Assembly (NCBI GenBank): GCA_007922305.1
Contig: ML677373.1
Span: 13,849,660-13,913,659 of the forward strand
Source: Dermatemys mawii
Taxonomy: Eukaryota > Chordata > Testudines > Dermatemydidae
DNA length: 64,000 nucleotides
Reading direction: 5' to 3'
This document shows, piece after piece, positions 20,641 to 32,500 of the stretch (its first letter is position 1; the number at the start of each line of letters is the position of its first letter). Below the pieces are notes generated by a model. That model ran no database searches and had not been told where the DNA came from. It saw only the letters and a program-made list of their open reading frames with translations. The position numbers and the translations under genes are program-made.

Positions 20641-23589
20641 AAAGGCCCTCGGTGGCCAGGGAATCTGAGACTCCTCTCCTCTTCGCTGTAATGGACTTTG
20701 TTCTCTTGGGGGCTCGGGGTGGGAGGGGTGTGAGTATTTTATTTCCTTGTGGTGGCTGCTGGGAATCAAACCTCGCTGTCCCTGGATGAGGTCAGTTCCC
20801 CCCTCCATGGGGCGCTTCGTCAGGTGGGTTCTCTGTAGCAGCCGAGTGCCAAGGCTCCCTGGAGTGGGGCTGCCAACTGTGCCAAACCTTCTCAGCTGCT
20901 GGTGCCCCTGGGAAGGGGGAAGCAAAGCTCAAGGCTCACCCTAGTCACTCGTCTAGTGGCTGAAGAGAGAGGTCCCCATTGACTCCACCAGCTTAGAGGG
21001 AGGCCTAGTAGGGGCTGCTTGGAGGAATGAATTAACCCTCCCACCCTTATAAAGTGTGTGTCCTGCCCCAGATGGGTGTTCATTGCTGTATCCAGTTAGC
21101 CCACGTGCTGGCTCGGTGTGAATTTCCTTCCCCTGGGTCGGCAGAAACCCACGGCCTCTCCCTATACCTGCCGTGGCTTCCACGGCGAAGACCCCAGGGT
21201 TAGGCCAGCTTTGCCCAACCCCCTCCTTCCCCTTTGAGCCTGGCTAAAGCAGAGTGCTATTTCCCCCTGCTCCACAGGGACTAGAGACCAGGCTTCAGAA
21301 GCTGCCTAGACACTATGGGGATGGGGGCCTTATAAGCTACCTACGTGACAACATCCTCCAAGGCCTGGGGGGTGGGGCTCGTAGGATCCTCCCCCCATCC
21401 CCTCACAATATTCACACTACTTTCAAGACCCCCTTGTGTGTGAAACATCACAACCTGAACCCCTTTTGTTCGGTTCCTAACCTTGGCCTGATCTCAGCGG
21501 GTGGGTCCCAGAAGGTGAGACCCCAGATGAATGGTGGTGACAGGAGCTGGGGGAAGATGAATTCTCTTCCCTAGGGGTGAGCCTCCGTGTGCCATATTGT
21601 CCTGCAGAGGTAATGCACAGACCAGCTCTGAGTCAGGGGATTGCTCCCTGCAAAGGAGCTGGATGCTGTTCAGTGGCAATGAGCCTGAGTTTCAAAGTTC
21701 TGACCCAGATACTAACTTACCCAGCATTCAGGGAAGTCCTGCCTGGGTGCCAGTGTGATCCACTCTAGAGCAAGGGCTCACTGGGGTTTCTCCAAAACCT
21801 GGGGCTGATCTGGGTTCATGTCTGGTTTTCACTTGATCATCTCATCTCTGGTTTAAGTAGGGTGAAAGTGCTGAAGGGAACATGATGTAAGATACGTTCC
21901 TTCTGTAGCCAAATGGACCTCTCCAGACCCACAGCAGTCAGAGACCTCCGGACCCCTCTGGCAGATGATCCCAGTGAGGACTGAGACGATGCTTGTGCCT
22001 ATGTCCCACAGCCTCAACCCTCTAGCTTTTAGCTGGGCACGTGGGGCAAGTAGCACTAGGGCTGGGAAGGAACTGGGCCTGGAACATGTTCTGTGTTCAC
22101 AGGTAAACCTGGTGTGAAACTATGCAGGGCTTGGACCCTGTTCCAAAGAGGTAACACTGAAAGCTTTGTGTCAGAAACATTATGTAAAGTTATCTTAAAT
22201 ATGCAACAACATCACAAATATAGCTGTATCTCTCTGGCACTGTGCATCCGTTCTTCCTGGGCTTCCTGGAAATGCTGCTGGGGTCCGGGGTACCTACAGA
22301 GATACGATCCACAGCCAGGTCAGCTGGCCCCATCCGTCCTGCCTGTCCTGGGGAATCCCTTGCGGGACAAGAACTGATACTTCCTCTGTTTCAGTTCCCT
22401 TTTTTAAAAAACATCTGCTCACTTTCATGACTGGGGCTGTAGAGGGCCACAGAAGAAAATGAAAGTCTGGAACAGCTTTGCACAGCAGCCTGTGTTAACA
22501 CCTTCCTCAAAGACTGGAAACTCACTGAGTGGTGTTTAGTGAATTTCAGCATCTGTCAGTCACCCATTTCAGGAAGCCTTGTTCTCTCCCTGCTACCCAT
22601 CTGGTGCTGTTTGCATCTCCAATTTATTTTTTATTACTGTTTTGTTCCCTAGGCAATTGCTGAGGCCTGGCTTGAACCCAAGAGGCAAGCTGCATGTGGG
22701 GTTAGGTGCTTTGGAAACCATGGGATGAGAATTGCTGGCCCAGAATGCATCTGCGGGCAGAGGTGGAGATTTTATGCCATACAGTGTTTCCCCATCGCCA
22801 TCTGCTCCCTAATAATAAGATTTGGTGGTGACAGATGCTATATAAAAACTTGTATTCATAGAGTTGAGGAAGCGTTGGCAGGACGTTGGAAGCATTAGGT
22901 TCTATACTGTGCCGTACACGGACTCCTTGGGACATTGTACAGGTCATTTCACATGTTAGTGACTCGCTTTCCCTGAGCGTAGAATGACACTAATGCTCCT
23001 CACAATATTTCACTTGCAAGTGTGGAGTGAGGATTCTGGAATGTTTGTCAGCAGGTGGATCTTGTCCAAGGGAAGCACTGGCTCCTATTAATACATTCAT
23101 ATCCCCTTTCTTAGCCACCCTCTGCGTTGCTACACCCGAGGGTGCATAGAGCTGCCTGTCTGAACTGTGTCAGAACCATCTTTTAATGAGTCTAAGGAGA
23201 GCTGATAGAGGAAATGCTCCATGGTTTCAAAGCATTCAAGAAACCAACTGTGTAACAGCACCACAGAGACCATTCCCATTTAATAGGTAAATAACAGCAG
23301 ATGCATTAAACAAAAGCTGCTTCTATGTTTTTCTCGTGTATTTGCTTGGTCTTCTGTGCGTAGCTACAGCCAAGCCTACTCTGCCCCAGTGTTTCCTTGC
23401 GTTCCTTTCTGGTTTCGAATGGGAACGAGTTCAAGAGTGCTGTCCTTTAAACGTGCTGCTCATGTTCACTCTGGCTAAGATATGGAGGAAGTTTCTGCGG
23501 TGGATCTAAAAGCTGTCTGGGGTGGATTTTCTCCACCAGTCCTGTGACTTCATTTTTATTATTTGTGTTACAGCAGCACCAGGTGGCCT

Positions 23590-23800
23590 TAGCCAAGATC
23601 AGAGCTCCAGTCTGCCAAGTGCTTTAGTGTGGGTTTGTACAAGCAGTCCCTGTCCTAAAGATCTTACAGTCTAACTAGGCAGACACAGGGTGGGAGAAGA
23701 AGCAGAAGCACAGGGAAGTGAAGTGACTTACCCAAGGTCACACAGCAGGTCAGTGGCAAGCTGGAAATAGACTCCAGGTCTTCTGAGGCTTATTTCTGTT
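23590..23800 (+). repeat. MIR/CORE-SINE-like element
   Basis: AAAGATCTTACAGTCTAACT and then GTGACTTACCCAAGGTCACA with CAGCAGGTCAGTGGCAAGCT. Confidence 0.65.
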
Positions 23801-24460
23801 CCCTGTGTGCTGGACTCAAAGACTTCTGCCATGCTGCCACTTGTGTGGAAGGCTCTCCCTGAACTGATCTGTCTAGTCCTACCTCTCCATAGCCCTCCAC
23901 ACTCAGCACTTTAGGAAACCAGCCAGCTAGCGATAGGGGCAGATGGGGACATTGGCACTTAATTTATGTTTATACTGAAAATGCCTCTCTTTGTATCTTT
24001 CTCCCACTCTTTGTGTTTTGCTTTTTGGCTTTAGGCTGGAAGAGCTTCAATGTGAGGATCTGGGTTTTGTACATGTTTGTAAAGGACCTGGTACAATATT
24101 ACCTCTGTGTGCTGCTGCAATAGAAATATGAAATAATACCAAGAATGTGGAATAGAACATTGTTACTTCCCCTTCTTTCATCTTCCCCAGGAGCATCTTA
24201 CAAACATCAAGATGCTGCTGTGAACTCAAGGAAAATAATACGGGTATTTAGTTTTTATGAAAGGTGCTGGTTATAGAGTAGATACAACTTGGGCACCATC
24301 CCTATGATGTTTTCCCAGCATCTCTCCCAAGGCCTCTGAATCCTAATAGAGAGGGAGTCCTTTCTAGGGGCAAACTGTTGCACACATTTGGAATGAGTCT
24401 GGTTCTTACATACAACAAATGGGCTGAGTTTACAGTGGTGGCAACTTGTAGCAGCTAGTG

Positions 24461-24480
24461 GCTTTTTTTTTTTTTTTTTT
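24461..24480. repeat. Poly(T) run
   Basis: About 20 consecutive T, flanked by nothing I recognise. Confidence 0.9.
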
Positions 24481-25434
24481 AAAGACATGCACTTGCCTGA
24501 ACCTCTCACTTCTTTTAAAAAAGAGAGCTGAGTTTTCTAGTCCTTGGGTTCGTGGAGAAAAGCTGGAGAACATGAACCCCAAAGCCCTGAAGCAGAAGCC
24601 ATGCTATTTAAAAAACAAACAAAAAACCAAGCCTCATGATTTGTGGGGCTTGACTCACAATTTTTAAATGCTTGAAGTTGATGATAATGTGCATAGCAGG
24701 CAGCCTGATCCTGGGTGTAAGACCATTTGCAGAAACAGTAACCTGTACACGTGGTCTAATCGCGCTACATTTGTACAGCGCTTGTGTTCCAACATTAACC
24801 AGTGCCCATTTCTGTTACCTATACGGTGTAGCTCCAGCAGAGGGAACTCCTTGCATGATTGCAAACCCTAAAATCACTAAAGGCGCAGCCTCCGTTCCAA
24901 GGACAATGAGGATTTCTGGGAGTGTGGGGTAGATTAACATATCGAAAAGCAGCTCTTAGCAGTCATGGGGAGACTTCTTCCTTCCCTTCCCAGTACGCGT
25001 GTAAGTTAAGGGCTCATCTGAAGGGTCTCATTCAGCAGAGGAGAGAGAGACGAGTATTTTTAAAGCATCTGATCTCGATGTAGGAGGATTTTTGTCGTGG
25101 GTTTCAGTGAGACACTTAGTGTGTCGTGCTTTTGTTGTATTTTCCCCTCCTTTATTCAAACAGAGCTTGCACTGGGGAAGGCCATTATAGAAAGGGGAGG
25201 CAAAGTATTTGAGGTAAGGTGGATAATATGTAGATGTTTCCAGTATAGCTGCAGCAGAATCTTCCTCTCGAAGCCCTGCATGGACTGACGAGGTGCTGCT
25301 AGCTGCGGCTGAATTACACCTCAGGGCAGCTGTAACCTACAAGCTGATCGCTGCACCAAAATGCACAATAAAATCCATTGATAATAGGAAGCCGGAGGCG
25401 TGGAACAGCTTCTCTCTTCCTCCCCACGTGCTGC

Positions 25435-25532
25435 GTCTCCATGGCAACCGACGACACAAGGTTCCATTGGGAGAATGTAGCAATTTTCACTTTGAACCAA
25501 TCAAAGCCCAGAGGAATGATTCAGCAGCCAAT
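25435..25532 (+). promoter_or_regulatory. X-box plus three evenly spaced CCAAT boxes upstream of the unnamed PPxY gene
   Basis: GTCTCCATGGCAAC at 25435-25448 has one good RFX X-box half site. It is followed by ATTGG at 25466, CCAAT at 25497 and CCAAT at 25528, each exactly 31 bases after the last. A moderately CpG-rich stretch (25590-25770) follows and probably holds the start site. The spacing and the X-box neighbour are typical of NF-Y/RFX promoters. Confidence 0.6.
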
Positions 25533-25579
25533 GAGGAGAGAGCGGGAGGGGGGCAAAAGGTGGAAGGTGCAAAGATCTA

Positions 25580-26543
25580 CGCCTGAGCCTGGCGGTACCT
25601 GGTCGAGCCTGGCCCGGAGCCCAGGAGGCTGGTTCGGTCCGGTCCAGTCCGTGAGGTATCAGCAGCCGGCGAGTCTGACTATCCCGAGACTGATCCAGCG
25701 CCTGCGGTCATGTGGGAGAGAGATGCGCTGCCCGGTCCAAGCTGAGATGCCGGAACAAATCGGACCGGCTCAGAAGTTCTTGAACCTTTGAAGGGCTTCC
25801 CCAAGGACGGATTCCCGGTTCCGAGCCGAATCGGGCCATATAACATCATTCGGAGAAAGGAGACGAGGCCCGGTTCTAACACTGGTGACAGCAAATAACT
25901 TTCTCAAGGAAAGGGGGAAACCAGAACCCAGCAGAGCCCGGCGAAGGGAAGGAGAGATCCGAAGCAGTGCTCCAAGAGGAGGAGACTCCAGAAACCATTA
26001 GAAACAGGTCAAAATACAGAAAAGGAAAAGCAACTGGAATCCCCCAGAAACTGGTCAAGCTACCAAGGGAAGAAAGCACCAGATCTCAGCCGAACCAAGT
26101 TCAGGGGTTAAGGAGAGGAGAGAGCAGAACCCAGTTAACTTATCAAGGAGTCGTGTAATCAGGACTCACCACAGATCCGGGGCTGCTTATCAGAGGAAGG
26201 GGAAAACACCACTCAAGAGGACTGTGACATTAGCTGATGGGAACAGAACGGACTGAATGGCGGAAGACGGCAACAACTGACAAGGTTGATTGTTATGGAG
26301 AAAATAAGGCCAGATCAGCTTGCTTTGAGAGACTGGATTCAGCCAAGAAATGAGTGAGGATAATTAGGAGGTGGCTGAGCCAAGGCCAGAGGGGGTTTAT
26401 TCCAAAGTCTGGTGGGGTTTCTACATGTAACCACCTCTGGTTTGTGAGGAGCCAGGAGGCGAAAGGAGAGATCAAATCGGCCAGTGCCAGAGATGACCCA
26501 GCCCAGCGATGTGTTAACACCTCCTCCCACTGCCAGCACTTCC
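25580..26543 (+). other. Probable 5' UTR or leader region of the unnamed gene
   Basis: Lies between the promoter motifs and the first ATG of the PPxY gene. Purine-rich, with several short upstream open frames and no conserved protein that I can see. Whether it is one long leader exon or holds an intron cannot be told here. Confidence 0.35.
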
Positions 26544-29500
26544 ATGGACGGCAATGTAGTGGCCATCATCGTAGCTGCAAGTGAGTACCCGGTCTGTCTC
26601 TTTGTGTTCCCTTCGCTGGGGTGAGAAGTGAGGAGCAGTTCTTACTGCACCCCTTGCGGAGAACAACGAAACTCTCAAACATGTCCCCCTCCCCCGAGTA
26701 AAAATCCCTTTTGTTCTCTTCTTCCTGGGCTTTCCAGGCTCCATTGTCATGTCTTCAGCACTGCGGGGGAGGGGGCTCATTACTCCCCAAGTGCTGCATT
26801 TACCTTGTCGTGCCATGTCTGTGCAATCGGGTTAGGAATGCTACTTTCATGAGTTGCTGTGAAAGGTACTGGGGGAGAGAGGGAGAGCACCCCCACCGTA
26901 CCCCCCTACATAGCTGGACTTTCAGGGGGACGAAGCACCTCTCACTCCTATTGACGTCGTCAGAACTACAAGTGCACAGAACCTCTGAAAATCGAGTGAT
27001 GTGCAGGGAGAGTGGTGTGAGGGGTGAGCTCCACCAGGTGCTTTTCTATTGGGAACATTCAGGGTTTTTTCCCCTTTCTCCGATAGACTTTCTGAGAGGC
27101 CTCAGTTAGGGGGACAGAACTTGCCTTTCCCTATGCCAGCTTGGGGCAGCTGACCTTGCGTTAATTGGCCTGCCTTGAAATGACCATCTGCTTACCTGTG
27201 TTATATTATGTGTTCATCACATATTGTTCAGAACTAGCATTAAAGTGCCCGGTTTTCCAAGTGACCCATTCGAAAGCAGATACGCTATTCCAGCCCATAA
27301 AGAAAAGGCAGGCAGCCCGTTCTGTAAACCTGTATTGACTCCATATGGCGGAGTGGGAAATAATTCCTTCGTGCCAGCTGGCATGTTCCATAAAACTCCA
27401 TCAAGGAGGAAGATTGGACCCTTCTGTCCACGTGGGAGTGTGATCTCTGAGTCGGGGGGGTTGGCTCCCCTGAACTGTTTCACAAATAAAATCTGTTGCA
27501 GATCCCAGAGAGAGACTGGACGAGATGCTACACTTTCTAAACATCGTATGTGGAAATAAATCCCTCTTTAACATACCTGCCAAGACCCAAGTCCTGAATC
27601 TCATGTTTTTGCTACTACGTTGGCAAACACCTAAAGCTGCTTAATATCAATACTCAGCCCTCCTAGGGCACCTTTCGCCAGATGATCTCACAGGGACTTT
27701 ACAAACACAACTGTATTATGGTAAATTTCACAGCACCCTTGCGAGGTAGGGAAATATTACCCTCAGCAACCACAGAAGAGGAAATGTGAGGCTGGGATGG
27801 GGGAAGGGGACAAAATGATTCACTTGCGGCCACGCAGCCTGTCTGTGTCCAAGCTGGGAATAGAACTCAGGAGTCCTGGTCTAGCTGTTTACCTCTCTTG
27901 TAGGAAATGCTCCTTCTTGTGCTGTGCTTTATGTATCAGTGATCTAGCCAGAGAGACGCAGAACCCTGAGCTCTGATCCTGGCCAGTGCTTCAGTTCTCT
28001 ACTAATGTACTGTGCTAGTCAGCCTGTCTTGTGACCTCAACCCCTTTGCCCCTGTGTAATTAACTCGAGATTTCACCTTCCAGCCCTCTCCAGGTGCAAG
28101 CATGGAAGTAGGGGAGAGAGATCGAGCCCTTGTGTGAAAATTAGAGCAGGAATGTGGTCTGAGAGAGCAGAGAACTGTGGGTCCACGCTCCAGGCTTCTA
28201 CTCCTGGCTCTCTCCTGCTGATGCGCTTCTTGACTTTGAGTAACTTGCTCATCCTTTTCCCTCATATGCAAACAGACTATAAATAAGCCCTACCTCTCAA
28301 GAGCTGGGAGAATGAATGAGAGTTATTATTAATAATAATACCCAGCTCTTATACCGTGCAGTAGATGAAGTGGTGTGAGATCCTCAGCTGAAAGGCAATG
28401 ATTTATTGGCTTGTTCTGATCCGCATTAGGGCTGGTTCCATTCTGCCCAAATGAAGGGTAAGTGGGGGCACGGAGCCAGTTTCAGTACAGAACTAGTTGC
28501 TGTACCCCCGCTGCACAGAAGGGATGTTTGCAGACAGAGATATCACCGCCCAGTGAGGTTTTAAATGTGCATGGAAAGGAGAGAGGCAGCTGCTCTTGGG
28601 AAACTGGCTGGCAGATGGCTACATGTCAGCACCTGGCTCCTCTCCTGGAGCGCCAGATAGAGAAAGAAAGGGGGAAGTTTAAGGAACATGCAGATTGGTT
28701 GTGACCTGCTGGGTGTTCCAGGCCCGGTGGCGAACTTGCTTCTCTCTTCTCTTGGCAGCAGTTTCTTCATCTGTGTTCATTGTGGCGATATTGGTGCTGC
28801 TACTGCTCTTGTACCACCGTGACCCCCTGTGCTGCCAGTTCCTCTGCTCCTGCCGTTTCTTCCAGAGTCCCAGCCAATATGTAAGTATCCTGCCCACCTG
28901 TCTGGCTATCCATCTAATACTCTGTGCCCTAACCCGTGCTTGAATATGAGCCAGTCCCTTACCTCTCCGTGCTGTGCTGGTTTGGAGTTGAGCTGCAATT
29001 CGGAAACCACGCAGGAGCCTGGTTAGAGTACCCTGGTGTGGCCTGGTCTTCCAGCCAGTGTGGAACAGCCTCGTTTTATGCAGTGTGATGCTGGGCACTG
29101 GCTTGGCCCAGTTCCTAGTCCTCTCTTGCTGAATGATACCACAGGACTCCCAGCCGCTCTGCTGATCATTCATTCTCTCTCTCCAAACAAAGCCCAGCTA
29201 GAGGTCTTTGCACCTGAACCTGCCTGGCTGTGCAGTTAGGGATCGAAAGCAGCCGATCGGGGGCACATCATGGAGGTAGGGGATAAGTATCGGAGAATGC
29301 TCTGAGGGACTGACCTCTGCAGTGGTTGATTTTCACAGAGTAACCGAGCGTTCCCTCCCCTCTGTCTTTCATGCATTCGTGTTCAGAGCCAGGCTTTGCT
29401 GCACTCCTCTTCGCCGGGAAAGGGCCGCAGCAGGACACGCTATAGTGAAGCACAGTGGAAATAGAAGACAGGGCCACTCTCTGTAGCTGGTAGGGCAGCA

Positions 29501-32500
29501 ATTTGCTCTACGTGCTCCACACCTTGTGCTGAGGGAGCCAGCCAGAGCCGGAACCCCATTGCTCACGTCTACCCTATACTTGGCTTCAGGGGACAGCATT
29601 AGATCATGGACGTTGGTGGTAGAAAAGGCCAGTTAGATCGTCCAACCCATCTCCTTGCCTCTGCGGGATTGATTGCTGCCTGTGAAGGACTTGGCAGGGC
29701 TTGGGGATCCAGAGGAGGGGCAGTTTGGAAGGGTACGAGGCCGATACATAGAAGGTAGGATGCAGATACGCACATGGGTACCATGTGCCAAGAAGTAATT
29801 GGAATTTTCCCCGGTCCTAGCTCCAAAGGGATATCGGCTCAGGAGAGGTGGGGCACTAGTCTGAGAGAGAGAGAAACTTCTTCAGACAATGAAAGGCAAA
29901 CGTCCGAGTCTGACTGAAGTAAGAGCCATCACGGGCTGAGAACTCCCACTAGCAGATCATACTGGAAACAAGAGCTGTTTTGCTGACTTTCCCTGCACAG
30001 CAAGAGGGGGCCAGGAGACCTCAGCTGGATCACCTCACCCCTTTCCTTCCTGTTGTTCTGAGGAGGCTTTAGCACACGCAGCTGTCCCACCTGTTCTTTG
30101 TGGAGTCTCCACATTCCCCCGCTGGGGAAAGCCCCCAGCAGAATGGGTCCCTCCCCACAGGGAGTGAGTAGCTGCCCTCGTGCACATCAAGCAGATGCCA
30201 GTGCACTCGTGGTGAGAAAAGTGACTATGGCGCCATCTCATGCTACAGATCTGCTCTTTCTGGTGATTCAGAGCCCTGCTTGGGTTTCTGACCCTTGAGC
30301 TGGACTAGGCTGGGTAATAGTTTCCCAAAGGAAGTGGTGGGGAACCCTCTGTTTGGGAATTGTAAAGCTGGTATATTGCAGGAGCAGCCCTGTGTTTGTG
30401 GGGACAGGGATCAGGTGACCTGTTTGTTTGGCTTTGGGCGAGGGAGCTGGATACTATTCTAGCTTGCACATAATCGAGAGAAGCAAATTCTACTTCTCTC
30501 TTCTGTTGTCACTGCCGAGTGGTGATATGCAAACCAGAAAGTGCCCGAGGTGAATCACAAAGGCAAAAGGCTCTCTTGCGTCCAGCTCCTTTGCTGCTCC
30601 TTTGTGGCAGTTAAGGATGAAAAGGAGGGGCTCTTTGCAGTCACATCACATCTTTGCTAGAGGACCTTGGAGGACCCCCAAATATGAAGCTGCACCTTTT
30701 TTTACCCACCTACTAAGAGGGGATGTGGATTCCTTTAATCTGTATATGGCCTTGTCTTCACTATAAGAAAGGTTTGTCTTTCTTGGTAAAAGCTTAGTGA
30801 AGACAAGGCTGCACTTCAGTTACCAGGTCAAGTAGGTGACTAGGGTTTATCTTGATTTTCTAACTCATGTGAAACCTGCAAGCTGCCTTCTGTGCACTAG
30901 GATTCTACATCCAGTTAATGCCATGACCACGCCCCTTTTTGCTGCAGAGACAGCAGAAGTGAGGAGCTGATATTTGCATTGTAAACAAACAAACAGGGAA
31001 ATGTCTGCAGCCTTGTCCACACACACAAGTGGTAGCACTTTAACTCTACCACTCTGGTTAAAGCAATACTGTCCATCCCGCTTCCCCTGATGTAGTCACA
31101 GTTATATTGCTAGAAAGGTACTTTCATATCAGGATAGCTTATTGCCATATGGAAAAGAGGAATAAGCTATATGGGTGTAATGCACCTTTATAAGTGCAAC
31201 CAACTAGGGATTGTACCAGTCTGACTCTTTCAGTTTTTAAAAAACTGTATCCTGTACTAACATTGTTAAAATGTACAAAAAGTATGTGTAGACGAGGGGA
31301 GATAAATAAGCAATAAAGAACAAAAGTAAATCTTTGGTTTATTTTGCAGTTCACCTTTACGGATCCAGGGCTGATCTTGCAGGGCTGGCAATTAGGAGTC
31401 AAAAACATGCTGCCTAGTAAACGATCAGATTTTCTCTGAAGTCATTAAGAGACAATGGGATCCCCACAATGCCGTTTCTGCAGAGCCACTTCTAGCTGCA
31501 GCGGCTTATGTGGGCGTGAGAACCATAAATAAGCTGATTCCAACAGGAAGAGGAAATAACGAGTGGCTGAAACATAAACCCCTGGCCACTTGTAATTGTG
31601 AAGATAGGATGACACTTTTCACAAGCGTGAGAGTGTTTGGCCTTGGCCAAATTCCAGTGAGGGCAATTACAGTCTGCCTCCACACTTCACCTGGAGATTG
31701 TGTGAGGTTATTCTTTGCTGGAAGAGATGGGTATAATTGGAGCACACATCTGTGAACAGTAAACTGCCCAGAGCTCTAATATTGGCCCTGCCACCAAGGT
31801 CTTATTGGGGAAATTGACCGAAGTAGCTATTGCAGAATGGCTTCCCATGCCAATGTGCTTAGTCCAGAGTAAGGGTTTGTCTACACTTGAAAGTTATGTC
31901 AGAGTGAGGTAGGGTGTGAATTTAAAGTGCAGTTGCTATTATGGAATAGCACCACATGTGTGGACACTTACCCCAGAATAAGAGTGCCTCATTCCTGTTT
32001 TGTTTAATCCATTTCCAAAGTGGATTAAGGAAAAAGAACTTGTGTTCTGGAGTAAATGTGTCTACACCTGGAGCCATTCCAAAGCAGTAGTTGCATTTTA
32101 AATTCACACTGAATCTTATTTTGAAATAACTTTTCCTGTGTGGACAAGCAAATGACTTCCCTCTCGTGCTGGTTTTATCTATGCTAGGGAAAGATGCATT
32201 CAGCACACCATGCACCTCCCTAACCCCCGGCATGCACACTGAGTGCCAGACAAGGATTCTCACCTTGTATTCATTTCTCTTCCTTTCCCTTCCCATCATG
32301 CCATATAGGATTGTCCTCCTCCATACTTCAGCAGTAACCAGCGGCTGGTGGGACCCCAGTCAGGAGCACAGCAATCGGAGAGCCCTGCCGAGAATCCTGG
32401 GGTGCAGGTGAGGGTACTGAGGGTACGGTGTCTTCCCTAATGGGGTGGGTAAGAGTGCTTTGGGGAGAGGGCTGTTGTATTAATTTTGATGGAATAAATG

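Larger units (their letters stand above)
20641..25434. other. Intergenic region, no gene seen
   Basis: Between the XYLT2 3' end and the promoter of the unnamed gene. It contains a MIR-like element at 23590-23800 and a run of about 20 T at 24461-24480. Nothing with coding character. Confidence 0.5.

Noticed and set aside
24255..24509. Lysine-run open frame on -
   Set aside because: The lysines come from the poly(T) run at 24461-24480.
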